Origin: Fructilactobacillus sanfranciscensis DSM 20451
GTDB lineage: Bacteria; Bacillota; Bacilli; Lactobacillales; Lactobacillaceae
Direction of reading: 5' to 3'
DNA length: 57,718 nucleotides
NCBI RefSeq assembly: GCF_001436035.1
Contig: NZ_AYYM01000005.1
Coordinates: 1-57,718, forward strand
Shown here: one piece after another, positions 38,676 through 47,962 of the stretch
Layout of the letters: every line of letters starts with the position of its first letter
Position numbering within the stretch: the stretch's first letter is position 1
Made by a program: the position numbers and the translations under genes
Notes under the pieces: model-generated
Told to the model about the DNA's origin: nothing
What the model saw: the letters and a program-made list of their open reading frames with translations, nothing else
The model's database searches: none

Positions 38676-40025
38676 CTAGTGTCTAATTTCGTTTTTTAAA
38701 TCTTCAATTTGATTGCGTAGGTCAATATCGGTTGTTACTTTTTCCGAAATTTTATCATAAGCATGGATTACGGTTGTATGATCCTTGCCACCAAAGGCAT
38801 CTCCTATTTTAGGAAGTGAATTATCGGTTAATTCACGAGATAGGTACATGGCAATTTGCCGTGGAACAACAATGGCTTTGACTCGTTTTTTCCCCTTAAT
38901 ATCTTTCGCAGTAATATGAAAATAATTCGCCGTGGTTTTAATGATAGTTTCGGGTGTGATGGCACTGCGTTCTTTATCTAACTTGAGTGGCCGTAGGGCT
39001 TCTGAAACTAAATCGATTGTGATTGGTTCTTGTTTTAAATCGGCAAAGGCCTTAATTCGAGCTAAAGCGCCTTCCAATTCACGGACATTGGAATCAATTT
39101 GACTGGCAATATAACTCATGATGCTACCGTCAACCTCCAGCCCTTCAGATTTGGCTTTGGCACGCAAAATTGCGGCTCGAGTTTCTAAATCAGGCGCAGT
39201 AATATCAACGGATAAACCCCATTTGAATCGAGAAACTAAACGATCAGTTAACGAATTAATTTCGTTTGGAAGCCGATCAGCAGTCATAACAATTTGCTTG
39301 TTGTTTTCATATAAAGCATTAAAAGTATTGAAGAATTCATCTTGAGTTCCTTCTTTGTTAGCCAGGAACTGGATATCATCAATCAAGAGCAAGTCAATTT
39401 CACGATACATTTTCCGAAATTCTTGCATCTTACTATTTTGAATGGCATCAATGAAATCATTTGTAAATTTTTCGGTTGTAACATATTTAACGATGGCATT
39501 TGGATTAGCAGCTAAAACCTTGTTACCAATGGCTTGCATCAAATGAGTTTTCCCTAGACCAACTCCCCCATAGAAAAATAGCGGATTATAAACTTTACCG
39601 GGATCTTCCGAGACTGCCAATGCAGCAGCATGGGCCATTTGGTTTCCTTGACCGATCACAAATCTTTCAAATGTGTAATTTGGATTTAAGTGAGGATCTA
39701 CTCGTGGACGTTCAGGAACCCTATTTTTATTGTGAAAGTCTCTGATATTTGCTGTATTTGAATCAGGGGTATCTTCACCTTTAACTACGAATTTAGGTGT
39801 GACATCGGTTTGGGTAATTTCGTAAGCGTACTCGATAAATTTAGAAACGAGTTGTTTTTCCCAATAATCACGGTGCAAATCAGTAGGTAGTTCAAGTACA
39901 AACACATTTCCATCATAGGAAATTGGAGTAGCAGGTCCAATCCAAGTATTGAAGTTAATGTTGTCGTATTTAGGATCAGTTCTGAATTTACTTTTTATTT
40001 TGTTCCATAATTCATTTTCATTCAC
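38676..40025 (-). CDS. dnaA: Chromosomal replication initiator DnaA
   Basis: 449 aa AAA+ protein that binds DnaA boxes and opens the origin. Domain I starts VNENELWNKIKSKF with NTWIGPATPI. Walker A is FYGGVGLGKTHLMQ at about 148-160, Walker B is LLLIDDIQFLANKEGTQ, and domain IV carries the box-binding signature GGKDHTTVIHAYDKI near 410-424. The GTG at 40025 is chosen because GGAGGAG lies 8 nt upstream; an in-frame ATG 15 codons earlier overlaps it. Divergent from rpmH. Confidence 0.97.
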   Translation of the reverse strand: MNENELWNKIKSKFRTDPKYDNINFNTWIGPATPISYDGNVFVLELPTDLHRDYWEKQLVSKFIEYAYEITQTDVTPKFVVKGEDTPDSNTANIRDFHNKNRVPERPRVDPHLNPNYTFERFVIGQGNQMAHAAALAVSEDPGKVYNPLFFYGGVGLGKTHLMQAIGNKVLAANPNAIVKYVTTEKFTNDFIDAIQNSKMQEFRKMYREIDLLLIDDIQFLANKEGTQDEFFNTFNALYENNKQIVMTADRLPNEINSLTDRLVSRFKWGLSVDITAPDLETRAAILRAKAKSEGLEVDGSIMSYIASQIDSNVRELEGALARIKAFADLKQEPITIDLVSEALRPLKLDKERSAITPETIIKTTANYFHITAKDIKGKKRVKAIVVPRQIAMYLSRELTDNSLPKIGDAFGGKDHTTVIHAYDKISEKVTTDIDLRNQIEDLKNEIRH

Positions 40026-40528
40026 TGAAGTTACTCCTCCTATGTTAAAGCGATAAAAATATTTTAGCATTTTATGACGGAAATAAAAAAGTTTTCCACA
40101 ACATAAAACACATTGTGGATATATGTTTCACATCTAAGGTATAAGTTTTCCACAAACTTGTTAACAACTAATAAAAAGAAGTTGCTTTTTGACTAATTAA
40201 CAAGCACGTGTGGATAACTAAACGTTGCTATAAAAGGAACTATTACACATTTATTGAATTGTACACAGCTTGTGGATAAAAATGAATAACTGTTGTGATT
40301 TTGTGCAAAGATTCGTGCAAAGCATGTGATTTACCTGCCTAGTTATCCACACTAATTCACAGGTAAACTTTATGAAACTTTTTTTATATCCACAGAACGT
40401 TAGGTTAACTAATTATGGAACTTTTCAAATTTGTCCTTTGCTAGTTTCGCGGTTTGTGCTATTATTTAAAAGAAGCACTATTGGATAAAAAATCGTTTAA
40501 ACGAAATCGAATATAAGGAGGGCTCGTA
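40026..40528. other. oriC, rpmH-dnaA part: DnaA-box array
   Basis: 503-bp gap. Perfect boxes are at 40209-40217 and 40271-40279 (minus orientation) and 40343-40351 (plus). One-mismatch boxes are TTTTCCACA at 40092-40100 and 40146-40154, TGTGGATAT at 40114-40122, and ATATCCACA at 40386-40394. A TATTAT at 40460-40465 could be the rpmH -10. No ORF is supported. Confidence 0.85.
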
Positions 40529-40663
40529 ATGAAGAGAACTTACCAACCAAAGAAACGTCATCGTAACCGTGTTCATGGTTTCCGTGCACGTATGCAAACT
40601 AAAGGTGGACGTAAAGTATTAGCTCGTCGCCGTCAAAAAGGTAGAAAAGTATTATCTGCATAG
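40529..40663 (+). CDS. rpmH: 50S ribosomal protein L34
   Basis: 44 aa, very basic: [18 protein letters not shown] and a tail RVLARRR-like ([19 protein letters not shown]). ATG at 40529 follows AAGGAGGG. First gene rightward of the origin, ahead of rnpA as is nearly universal. Confidence 0.97.
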   Translation: MKRTYQPKKRHRNRVHGFRARMQTKGGRKVLARRRQKGRKVLSA

Positions 40664-40664
40664 A

Positions 40665-40690
40665 CCACTGACCATTCGGTGGCCTTTTTT
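40665..40690 (+). terminator. Intrinsic terminator between rpmH and rnpA
   Basis: CCACTG/CGGTGG stem with loop ACCATT and a T run. It may act as a partial terminator that lowers rnpA relative to rpmH expression. Confidence 0.65.
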
Positions 40691-40724
40691 ATTATACAAA
40701 TATAAAAATTTGGAGATTAATTTA

Positions 40725-41087
40725 ATGAGAAAATCGTATCGTGTTAAAAAAGAAGCTGATTTTCAGCAAGTTTTTGAAAAGCATGATTCGGTAGCTAATC
40801 GTCAGTTTGTTATCTATCAAATGGAAAAACCCGATCAACCCCATTTTCGGGTTGGAATTTCCGTCGGTAAAAAAATTGGAAATGCGGTTCACCGTAATTG
40901 GGTGAAACGTCGAGTTCGACAATCAATTACTGAATTAAAGCCTTATCTAAAACAAGACGTTGATATTTTAATTATTGCAAGACCGATTGCTGATGGTCTT
41001 TCAATGAAAGAAGTAAAGTCTAGTTTGGTGCACGTTTTGCACTTAGCTCATTTGTTGGATGCTGATTATAGTGAGGAAAAGGAATGA
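40725..41087 (+). CDS. rnpA: Ribonuclease P protein component
   Basis: 120 aa basic protein that assists the RNase P RNA in 5' maturation of tRNA. It starts [17 protein letters not shown] and contains the RNR-like motif [16 protein letters not shown]. The ATG at 40725 has GGAG about 9 nt upstream; an in-frame TTG further upstream overlaps that site. It overlaps yidC by 4 bp (ATGA). Confidence 0.96.
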   Translation: MRKSYRVKKEADFQQVFEKHDSVANRQFVIYQMEKPDQPHFRVGISVGKKIGNAVHRNWVKRRVRQSITELKPYLKQDVDILIIARPIADGLSMKEVKSSLVHVLHLAHLLDADYSEEKE

Positions 41088-41920
41088 AAAAATTCAAAAA
41101 AATTGCTACAGCCATGATGGTAGTCAGTTTAGGGTTATTTCTAACTGCTTGTAGCAACTCTCCCGTTACTAGTCATAGTACTGGTTTATGGGATGGATTA
41201 ATCGTTTATAATTTCTCTCGTGCGATTATTTGGTTATCGAAAGCCTTTGATTACAACTATGGAATTGGGATTGTTTTATTTACTATTATTATCCGAGTTA
41301 TCATTTTGCCATTGATGGTTTACCAAACTAAAAACATGAAAGAGATGGCTGAACTTCAGCCACAACTTAAAGCTTTGCAAAAGAAGTATTCATCTCGTGA
41401 TACTGATACGATGATGAAGTTGCAGGCTGAACAAAAAGCGCTTTATAAAGAAAATGGAGTACATCCAATGGCAAGTATGTTGCCAATGATTGTACAATTA
41501 CCAGTTATTTTTGCGTTGTACCAAGCCATTTGGCGGACACCGGAACTAAAAACCGGGCACTTCTTATGGTTACAACTAGGAAGTCGTGATCCATACTTTA
41601 TTTTGCCAATTCTTGCTGCTTTGTTTACGTTCTTTAGTTCTTGGTTAGCAATGAAGTCACAACCAGAAACCAATGCCATGGCAATGTCGATGACCTTCTT
41701 GATGCCTGTGATTATTTTCTTCACGGCCTTGAATGTTCCATCAGCCCTTTCATTGTACTGGGTAGTTACCAACGCTTTCCAAGTTGGACAAACATTAGTT
41801 ATCCAAAATCCTTGGAAAATGAAACGCGAACGAGAAGAAAAGCAAAAGGCTAAACGTGAGCATGAACGAGCTGTTGAAAAAGCAATTCGTCGGGCTAAAA
41901 AGAGTCACAAAAAACGTTAA
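41084..41920 (+). CDS. yidC: Membrane protein insertase YidC/OxaA
   Basis: 278 aa. A lipoprotein signal ([19 protein letters not shown], lipobox LTAC) is followed by five membrane helices. The helix-loop [20 protein letters not shown] and the segment [23 protein letters not shown] are typical, and the C-terminal tail is very basic ([20 protein letters not shown]...KKSHKKR), which is common in YidC and aids ribosome contact. It inserts membrane proteins. Coupled to rnpA. Confidence 0.96.
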   Translation: MKKFKKIATAMMVVSLGLFLTACSNSPVTSHSTGLWDGLIVYNFSRAIIWLSKAFDYNYGIGIVLFTIIIRVIILPLMVYQTKNMKEMAELQPQLKALQKKYSSRDTDTMMKLQAEQKALYKENGVHPMASMLPMIVQLPVIFALYQAIWRTPELKTGHFLWLQLGSRDPYFILPILAALFTFFSSWLAMKSQPETNAMAMSMTFLMPVIIFFTALNVPSALSLYWVVTNAFQVGQTLVIQNPWKMKREREEKQKAKREHERAVEKAIRRAKKSHKKR

Positions 41921-41926
41921 TATTTA

Positions 41927-41964
41927 AAATAAGCTTGGGAAATTTAATTCCTAAGCTTATTTTA
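41927..41964 (+). terminator. Intrinsic terminator after yidC
   Basis: AAATAAGCTT-GGAA/TTCC-AAGCTTATTTT hairpin with T run. Confidence 0.85.
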
Positions 41965-42006
41965 TTTATAAATTAATATTACAAACGAACGAAAACCCTT
42001 TCGAAA

Positions 42007-42051
42007 CCTAGTTAATTTGTGCTATGCTATCAAGGTTGACAATTAACTAGG
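42007..42051 (+). promoter_or_regulatory. Perfect inverted repeat covering the jag ribosome binding site
   Basis: CCTAGTTAATT (42007-42017) and AATTAACTAGG (42041-42051) are exact complements across a 23-nt loop. The right arm overlaps the AGGAG of jag. If transcribed it could mask translation initiation; alternatively it is a protein operator. Confidence 0.55.
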
Positions 42052-42065
42052 AGAAATCATATATC

Positions 42066-42788
42066 ATGCCAAAATATACAGGTAAAAATCTAGAAACTGC
42101 CATTGAAAATGGACTTAAAGACTTAAACATCAATCGTGAAAACGCTAAAATTAAAATTATTCAAAAACCAAGTAATGGATTCTTAGGATTATTTAAAAAA
42201 GATGCCATTATTGAAATGAAAGTTGTTAAACAACAAGTTAAAACACTGAAACCAACTAAAAAAACAGTTACAACTGAGGTCTCCAAAAAAGCTAGTAAAC
42301 AGCCAGAAACAACTGCTGAAGCCCGTTTTGAACGTAACTTTGCTGTTGTTAAAAAGCTTGCTAAGTATTTACAAGACGTACTTGATGAGATGGGAATCAA
42401 TGCCACTTTAGAGGTTGACATGCCGAACAACAAACGTGTTTACATTGATTGTCAAACTGATAAAGAAGGACTTTTAATTGGTAAGCACGGTCGAACTATT
42501 AATGCTCTCCAACAATTATGTGAATTTTACCTTAATAATCACGGCGTAAACTACGTCGAGGTCGTTTTGGATACCGCTAATTATCGCGAACGTCGCCGGA
42601 AAATTTTAATTGATTTAGCTACACGAAGTGCTCGGGACGTTGAAGCAACGGGCCAACCAGTTCATCTTGATTCCATGCCTGCCTTTGAGCGTAAACAAAT
42701 TCATTTAGTTTTAGAAAATTTTGATGATGTTTTAACTTATTCAGTTGGAAATGAACCAAATCGTGAAGTGGTTATTGGACCACGATAG
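42066..42788 (+). CDS. jag: RNA-binding protein Jag/KhpB (Jag-N, KH, R3H)
   Basis: 240 aa. An N-terminal Jag domain (residues 1-50, YTGKNLETAIENGL, NGFLGLFKKDAIIEM), a K/T/S-rich linker to about 80, a KH domain with LLIGKHGRTINALQQL, and a C-terminal R3H domain with ERKQIHLVLENF and the ending NREVVIGPR. Known KhpB proteins bind small RNAs and help control cell elongation with KhpA. It usually follows yidC. Confidence 0.95.
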   Translation: MPKYTGKNLETAIENGLKDLNINRENAKIKIIQKPSNGFLGLFKKDAIIEMKVVKQQVKTLKPTKKTVTTEVSKKASKQPETTAEARFERNFAVVKKLAKYLQDVLDEMGINATLEVDMPNNKRVYIDCQTDKEGLLIGKHGRTINALQQLCEFYLNNHGVNYVEVVLDTANYRERRRKILIDLATRSARDVEATGQPVHLDSMPAFERKQIHLVLENFDDVLTYSVGNEPNREVVIGPR

Positions 42789-42795
42789 TCATAAA

Positions 42796-42824
42796 TTGAC
42801 AAATTAAATTAATCTAATTATGAT
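42796..42824 (+). promoter_or_regulatory. Strong sigma-A promoter before mnmE
   Basis: Perfect TTGACA (42796-42801), 17-nt spacer, TATGAT (42819-42824). Transcription would start near 42831, upstream of the leader hairpin. Confidence 0.75.
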
Positions 42825-42858
42825 AGATAAGATATAAAATTAAATCGATAAAGTAGTG

Positions 42859-42909
42859 AAAGTGCTTTGTCCCCGTGTTGTTAAGACGCGAGGGGTAGGT
42901 ACTTTTTTT
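42859..42909 (+). promoter_or_regulatory. Leader hairpin with T run before mnmE (terminator or attenuator)
   Basis: Paired elements AAAGT/ACTTT, CCCC/GGGG and an inner G/C segment, ending in TTTTTTT at 42903-42909. It lies between the strong promoter and mnmE, so the mnmE transcript must read through it. It could also simply end jag transcripts. Confidence 0.55.
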
Positions 42910-42938
42910 ATGGAAAAAAGCAGAAAGGAGTTTTTAAG

Positions 42939-44336
42939 ATGCCATTAATGACAACTGATTATGATACCATTGCAGCAATTTCAACTGCTCCAGGAGTTGG
43001 GGGAATTTCAATCGTAAGAATTAGTGGGTCAGACGCCATGAAAATTGCGAAAAAAATTTATCGTGGTAAAGACTTAGATAAAGTAGCAACTGATACCATT
43101 AATTATGGACACATTGTCGATCCTGCCAATGATGATAGTAGAGTTGATGAAGTGATGGTTTCAGTGATGCGGGCTCCCAAAACCTATACTAAAGAAGATA
43201 TTATTGAAATTAATTGCCACGGTGGAATTCAAGTTACCAATAAGGTTTTGCAGCTAGTATTAAGAAACGGCGCTCGGATGGCTGAACCAGGAGAATTTAC
43301 GAAGCGCGCCTTTTTAAATGGAAGAATTGATCTTTCTCAATCAGAAGCGGTAATGGATTTGATTGATGCCAAGACCGATGAAGCCCGTAAAGCAGCTTTA
43401 AATCAGTTGGATGGTAATCTTTCTGCAGCAATTCGTAAAATGCGGCAAAAAATTGTTGATGTGTTAGCTAATGTCGAAGTTAATATTGATTATCCCGAAT
43501 ATGATGGGGCTGAAGTAGTGACTTCAAAATTAATGTTGGATAAAGCACAGGAAATTAAAGCTGAAATTGAGAAATTATTAGCAACGGCCCAACAAGGAAA
43601 AGTTCTCCGTGATGGCTTAAATACCGCAATTGTTGGTCGACCTAATGTTGGTAAATCAAGTTTGTTGAATCGTTTATTGCATGAAGAAAAAGCAATTGTA
43701 ACGGATGTGCCTGGAACTACCCGTGACGTGCTTGATGAGTATGTGAATGTAGCGGGTGTTCCGCTTCATTTAATTGATACCGCAGGAATTCGGGAAACTG
43801 AAGATAAGGTAGAGAAAATTGGGGTTGACCGTTCTCGTGCTGCAATTAAAAAAGCTGACTTGGTACTTTTAGTTTTGAACTCAAGCGAACCCTTAACTGA
43901 TGAAGATCGACAATTACTTGATTTAACTCGCGATAGTAAACGAGTGATTTTATTGAACAAAACCGATCTTCCAATGAAGTTAGACATTGAGAAAATTAAA
44001 GCCGAATACGGGAATAGTGACATGATTAAGACTTCTGCTATGGCAGAAAATGGAACCAAAACACTTGAAGATACAATTTCTCAAATGTTCTTTACTAAAG
44101 GAATTGCTAGCACGCAAAACAGTGTGATGGTCACCAATGCTCGCCATATTAGTCTTTTACAACAAGCACTTGACTCAGTGCAAACGGTTATTGATGGAAT
44201 TGGAGCGGGATTACCAGTTGATATTGTGCAAATTGATTTGCAATCAGCATGGGATGATTTAGGCGCAATTACCGGAGATAGTTATGATGATGAATTGATG
44301 GATCAATTATTTGACCAGTTCTGTATTGGAAAATAG
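42939..44336 (+). CDS. mnmE: tRNA modification GTPase MnmE (TrmE)
   Basis: 465 aa. With MnmG it installs the cmnm5/nm5 group on wobble uridine 34 of several tRNAs. The N-terminal folate-binding domain opens [23 protein letters not shown]. The G domain has [29 protein letters not shown] and NKTD. The C-terminus ends FCIGK, the catalytic-type cysteine motif. ATG at 42939 follows AAAGGAG by 8 nt. It is in an operon with mnmG. Confidence 0.97.
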   Translation: MPLMTTDYDTIAAISTAPGVGGISIVRISGSDAMKIAKKIYRGKDLDKVATDTINYGHIVDPANDDSRVDEVMVSVMRAPKTYTKEDIIEINCHGGIQVTNKVLQLVLRNGARMAEPGEFTKRAFLNGRIDLSQSEAVMDLIDAKTDEARKAALNQLDGNLSAAIRKMRQKIVDVLANVEVNIDYPEYDGAEVVTSKLMLDKAQEIKAEIEKLLATAQQGKVLRDGLNTAIVGRPNVGKSSLLNRLLHEEKAIVTDVPGTTRDVLDEYVNVAGVPLHLIDTAGIRETEDKVEKIGVDRSRAAIKKADLVLLVLNSSEPLTDEDRQLLDLTRDSKRVILLNKTDLPMKLDIEKIKAEYGNSDMIKTSAMAENGTKTLEDTISQMFFTKGIASTQNSVMVTNARHISLLQQALDSVQTVIDGIGAGLPVDIVQIDLQSAWDDLGAITGDSYDDELMDQLFDQFCIGK

Positions 44337-44337
44337 T

Positions 44338-44353
44338 TGTTTCACATGAAACA
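44338..44353. promoter_or_regulatory. parS-like site between mnmE and mnmG
   Basis: TGTTTCACATGAAACA immediately after the mnmE stop and before the mnmG ribosome binding site; one base from consensus parS. Confidence 0.75.
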
Positions 44354-44366
44354 TTAGGAGAAAATA

Positions 44367-46307
44367 ATGACAGAAAAAAAAGAAGTTTTAAAAACAACGG
44401 ATGTTACGCACACTTACAATGCGGGTGATTACGATGTTGTAGTTGTGGGTGCTGGACATGCCGGTAGTGAAGCCGCTTTAGCTGCAGCACGGATGGGTCA
44501 AAAGACTTTATTACTAACCATTAGTTTAGAAATGGTCGCCTTTATGCCTTGTAATCCTTCGGTTGGTGGACCAGCAAAAGGGACAGTGGTTCGAGAAATT
44601 GATGCTTTAGGTGGCGAAATGGGTAAAAATATTGATAAAACCTACATCCAAATGCGGCTCTTGAATACCGGTAAAGGTCCTGCAGTTCAAGCATTACGGG
44701 CTCAAGCTGATAAGCATGCTTATCACCAAGAAATGAAAAATACGATTGAAAAAGAAGACAACTTAACGTTGCGTCAAGCCATCGTGGACAATTTGGTAGT
44801 AAATGATAACCGCGTTGAAGGAGTTATCACCAATACTGGGGCAATTTATCACGCGAAAACGGTGGTCCTTGCAACCGGAACTTCAGCACGAGGACAAATT
44901 TACATTGGGGAACTTCGTTATTCATCAGGTCCTAATAACTCGCTTCCATCCATTAAATTGTCAGAAAATCTGGAAAAAAATGGGTTTAATTTGGAACGGT
45001 TCAAGACTGGGACTCCCCCTCGAGTAAATGGAAATACGATTGATCATTCTGGAATTGAAGAACAACCGGGAGATGAGAAACCACATCACTTTAGTTTTAT
45101 GACTCCTTATAGTGATTATTTACCGGTCAGTGAACAAATTTCTTGTTGGTTAACTTACACTAATCCCACAACACACCAAATTATTCGAGATAATTTAGAT
45201 CGTTCTCCACTTTTTAATGGTGTAATCGATGGAATTGGGCCTCGTTACTGTCCTTCAATTGAAGATAAAGTGGTCCGGTTTGCTGATAAAGATCGTCACC
45301 AAGTCTTCCTTGAACCAGAAGGTCGTGGCAACGACGAATGGTATGTGGATGGAATGTCTAATTCCATGCCCGAAGAATTACAACAAGAAATGCTCCATTC
45401 AATTAAAGGGTTGGAAAATGCCAAGATGATGCGTCCTGGTTATGCGATTGAATATGACATTATTCCACCACAACAAATGAAGCCTAGTATGGAAAGTAAA
45501 GTAATCGAAAATCTTTTCACAGCGGGGCAAACCAATGGAACTTCGGGTTATGAAGAAGCCGCTGGACAAGGATTAATGGCCGGAATTAATGCTGCACGTA
45601 AAGTTCAAGGTAAAGATCCAATTATCTTAAAACGTTCCGATGCTTACATCGGGGTGCTAATTGATGATTTAGTTACCAAGGGAACTAATGAACCTTACCG
45701 ACTTTTGACTAGTCGGGCCGAATATCGGTTATTGTTACGAAACGATAATGCTGACATGCGTTTAACTCCGATTGGTCATGAAATCGGTTTGATTTCTGAT
45801 GAACGCTACGAAGCATTTTTGGCCAAGAAAAAAGCCGTTGAAGATGAAATTAATCGTCTAGAAACCATCAGAATTAAACCAAATGATCAGATTAATGAAT
45901 TTGTCCAATCACACGGTGATAAGCCTTTGAAAGATGGAATTATTGCCGCTCAATTCTTACGTCGACCTTATGTGGACTATGCAAAGTTGCTAGAATACAT
46001 TCCAGCAACGGATGAACCACTTGATCCACGTGTTGTGGAACAAATTACGATTTACATTAAGTACGCTGGTTACATTAAAAAAGAAGAAGAAAAAGTTAAT
46101 CGGATGAAAAAAATGGAATCGAAGAAAATTCCGGAAAAGATTGATTACGATGCGATTGATGGAATTGCAACTGAAGGAAAAGAAAAGTTGAAACAAATTC
46201 AACCAACCACGATTGCGCAAGCATCACGAATTAGTGGTGTTAATCCTTCTGACATCGCCATTTTGAGTGTGTACATTCAACAGGGGAAGATTGCGAAAAC
46301 TGAATAA
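44367..46307 (+). CDS. mnmG: tRNA uridine-34 modification enzyme MnmG (GidA)
   Basis: 646 aa FAD enzyme. Dinucleotide-binding motif [19 protein letters not shown] is at about 26-44. Conserved signatures are [17 protein letters not shown]-equivalent [12 protein letters not shown], and [19 protein letters not shown]. The N-terminus is about 10 residues longer than typical ([15 protein letters not shown]). It makes the wobble-uridine modification with MnmE. No rsmG or parAB follows, unlike Bacillus. Confidence 0.97.
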   Translation: MTEKKEVLKTTDVTHTYNAGDYDVVVVGAGHAGSEAALAAARMGQKTLLLTISLEMVAFMPCNPSVGGPAKGTVVREIDALGGEMGKNIDKTYIQMRLLNTGKGPAVQALRAQADKHAYHQEMKNTIEKEDNLTLRQAIVDNLVVNDNRVEGVITNTGAIYHAKTVVLATGTSARGQIYIGELRYSSGPNNSLPSIKLSENLEKNGFNLERFKTGTPPRVNGNTIDHSGIEEQPGDEKPHHFSFMTPYSDYLPVSEQISCWLTYTNPTTHQIIRDNLDRSPLFNGVIDGIGPRYCPSIEDKVVRFADKDRHQVFLEPEGRGNDEWYVDGMSNSMPEELQQEMLHSIKGLENAKMMRPGYAIEYDIIPPQQMKPSMESKVIENLFTAGQTNGTSGYEEAAGQGLMAGINAARKVQGKDPIILKRSDAYIGVLIDDLVTKGTNEPYRLLTSRAEYRLLLRNDNADMRLTPIGHEIGLISDERYEAFLAKKKAVEDEINRLETIRIKPNDQINEFVQSHGDKPLKDGIIAAQFLRRPYVDYAKLLEYIPATDEPLDPRVVEQITIYIKYAGYIKKEEEKVNRMKKMESKKIPEKIDYDAIDGIATEGKEKLKQIQPTTIAQASRISGVNPSDIAILSVYIQQGKIAKTE

Positions 46308-46319
46308 TTTAAACATAAT

Positions 46320-46358
46320 AAAAAGTTCAATCAACTTAGCTCGTTGATTGAACTTTTT
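46320..46358 (+). terminator. Intrinsic terminator of mnmEG
   Basis: AAAAAGTTCAATCAAC, 7-nt loop, perfect complement, T run. A TATAAT (46363-46368) for the next operon begins right after it. Confidence 0.85.
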
Positions 46359-46388
46359 AGCTTATAATGTCGATATGGAGGCAAAAAG

Positions 46389-46628
46389 ATGAATAATCGC
46401 ATTGTAAAAGTAATTAAAAATGGAAAACAGATGACTTTACCAGTTACGGATGAAATTAAGCTTAATTTAGGTGACCAATATTATGTTTCACAGTTAGATA
46501 ATGGTGAGATTGTATTTACCCCGTTGTATCAAGATATTTTTTCTAGTCCAGAATTTGCTGACCTTGATTTTTCACAAGCAGAAATGGATTTTGGCAAATT
46601 TATGGGGGAGGAAAAATTAGATGACTGA
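46389..46628 (+). CDS. MazE-like antitoxin (AbrB/SpoVT fold)
   Basis: 79 aa. The N-terminal half (RIVKVIKNGKQMTLPVTDEIKLNLGDQYYVSQLDNGEIVFTPL, cited in parts) has the swapped-hairpin AbrB pattern, and the acidic C-terminal tail (PEFADLDFSQAEMDFGKFMGEEKLDD-type) would wrap the toxin. Start follows GGAGG. It overlaps the toxin gene by 8 bp. TATAAT at 46363-46368 lies just upstream, so it is transcribed separately from mnmG and is probably autorepressed, as usual for MazE. Confidence 0.82.
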   Translation: MNNRIVKVIKNGKQMTLPVTDEIKLNLGDQYYVSQLDNGEIVFTPLYQDIFSSPEFADLDFSQAEMDFGKFMGEEKLDD

Positions 46629-46929
46629 TGAGTATATTCCAAAACAAAAAGACATTATCTATCTCGATTTTGACCCCCAAAGTGGGTTGGAAATCAAAAA
46701 ACGTCGGCCAGCTTTAGTCCTTAGTAAAGGGGATTATAGTGAGCGAACGGGATTAGTTGCCGTGTCCCCAATTACACATGGCCAAAAAAACCACGTAACC
46801 TCTATTACCGTAAAAGGTAAGGAAATTGATGGCTATGTAAATGCTTTACAATTTTATACGTTTGATTTTCGGACGCGCCACGCCCAGTATGTGGAAAAAT
46901 TTCTAATCGGTTTTTTATTAAAGTTATGA
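46621..46929 (+). CDS. MazF/PemK-like endoribonuclease toxin, C-terminus apparently frameshifted
   Basis: 102 aa in frame. Typical features are IPKQKDIIYLDFDPQSGLEIKKRRPALVLS, VAVSPITHG and a QFYTFDFRTRHAQYVEK segment matching the MazF core, which in active enzymes cuts mRNA at short sequences. After VEK the frame gives FLIGFLLKL and stops. The -1 frame from the AAAAA run (46895-46899) continues ISNRFFIKVMNVIRQIF to a stop at 46952, which looks like the missing MazF C-terminal helix. One A appears lost (or a base call is wrong). Activity of the truncated form is uncertain. Confidence 0.75.
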   Translation: MTDEYIPKQKDIIYLDFDPQSGLEIKKRRPALVLSKGDYSERTGLVAVSPITHGQKNHVTSITVKGKEIDGYVNALQFYTFDFRTRHAQYVEKFLIGFLLKL

Positions 46930-46957
46930 ATGTTATTCGCCAAATCTTTTAATTAAA

Positions 46958-46990
46958 ATAAGACAACTCTCTGAGATGTCTTATTTTTTT
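46958..46990. terminator. Bidirectional terminator between mazF and the LysR gene
   Basis: ATAAGACA-CTC/GAG-TGTCTTAT stem followed by TTTTTTT; the two genes converge. Confidence 0.8.
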
Positions 46991-46992
46991 GG

Positions 46993-47865
46993 TTAATTTA
47001 ATTCTTGGGCATGTTTTTTGACAAATTTTTTGAATTTTTCTGCGGCACTGGTCATCAGGATTTCATTTTTTGATAGAATCCCAATTTTTCTGGTAATGAT
47101 TGGACTAGTTGGTAAAATGCGAATCTGATGGTGGTCATCTAAGGATTGATCAACTGGCATAATGGTATAGCCTAAGCCCTGTTCGACCATTAATAATGTT
47201 GAAAAACTATCATGTAGTCGCATTTTAATATGGGGTTTTAGACCAGCACTTTTAAACTGACTTAAAGATTCACTATGTAAACCTTCTTCTAATAAAATAT
47301 AGGGGTACTTGGTTAGTTCAGCTAAATTTAATGCATTTAGATCTGACGAAAATGGATAACTTTTAGGCAGAACTGCTCTCAAAGTTTGCTCCTTTAAAAA
47401 CTCGCAATCACAATCAGGGGCAGCATCTTGATTTAAAATTCCCAATTCAGCATCACCGTTTTCTACTAACCGAGGGATACTGACGTTATCACCTTGAATA
47501 ATGGAAAAATCAACGTTTGGATTTTGAAATTGAAAAGCACTGATTAGCTCTGGCAGCCACTGTTGGGAAATACTAGGAATCGTTGCAATTCTAATTAATC
47601 GATTGGCTTGATTAGTAATTTCGTGCTGTTTATCTATTAGAGCTTGCTGGTCATTGATTAATTTAACGATGAAAGGATAAATGGCTTGGCCTTCCTTGGT
47701 TAACTTTAATGTTTGTCGTTGCTTACTAAGTAAGGGAAAACCTAATTCTTGTTCTAAACTAGTTAGCATTTGACTAACTGCTGGTTGAGAATAACCCATG
47801 ATTTGTGCAGCTTTGGTAATACTTTGTTGTTCTAAGACGAGCTTTAAAGCCCAATATTTATTCAT
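46993..47865 (-). CDS. LysR-family transcriptional regulator
   Basis: 290 aa. The N-terminal winged helix-turn-helix reads QQSITKAAQIMGYSQPAVSQMLTSLEQELG, a textbook LysR DNA-binding helix, followed by the effector domain (PSISQQWLPELISAFQFQNPNVDFSIIQGD). Effector unknown. It is divergent from the EamA exporter 97 bp away, so it probably controls that gene and itself through the operator in the gap. Confidence 0.9.
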   Translation of the reverse strand: MNKYWALKLVLEQQSITKAAQIMGYSQPAVSQMLTSLEQELGFPLLSKQRQTLKLTKEGQAIYPFIVKLINDQQALIDKQHEITNQANRLIRIATIPSISQQWLPELISAFQFQNPNVDFSIIQGDNVSIPRLVENGDAELGILNQDAAPDCDCEFLKEQTLRAVLPKSYPFSSDLNALNLAELTKYPYILLEEGLHSESLSQFKSAGLKPHIKMRLHDSFSTLLMVEQGLGYTIMPVDQSLDDHHQIRILPTSPIITRKIGILSKNEILMTSAAEKFKKFVKKHAQELN

Positions 47866-47887
47866 AATATAACGTATCCTTATAATT

Positions 47888-47912
47888 TAATAAAAAATAT
47901 TAATTTTTATTA
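47888..47912. promoter_or_regulatory. Candidate LysR operator between lysR and EamA genes
   Basis: TAATAAAAA, 7-nt centre, TTTTTATTA: a perfect A/T inverted repeat with a T-N11-A core in the divergent promoter region. A/T richness makes chance repeats possible. Confidence 0.4.
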
Positions 47913-47962
47913 TTTTGTTTTCCATTATATATTAAAACTATGATTAGTGGAGGACGATTGAG

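Noticed and set aside
40092-40394. Many short direct and inverted repeats that look like a CRISPR or iteron array
   Set aside because: They are 9-bp DnaA boxes with irregular spacing, fully explained by oriC; there are no uniform repeats with spacers and no cas genes.
46895-46901. Programmed -1 frameshift in mazF
   Set aside because: The sequence A AAA TTT is not a standard slippery heptamer and no stimulatory pseudoknot is obvious; a plain indel is simpler.
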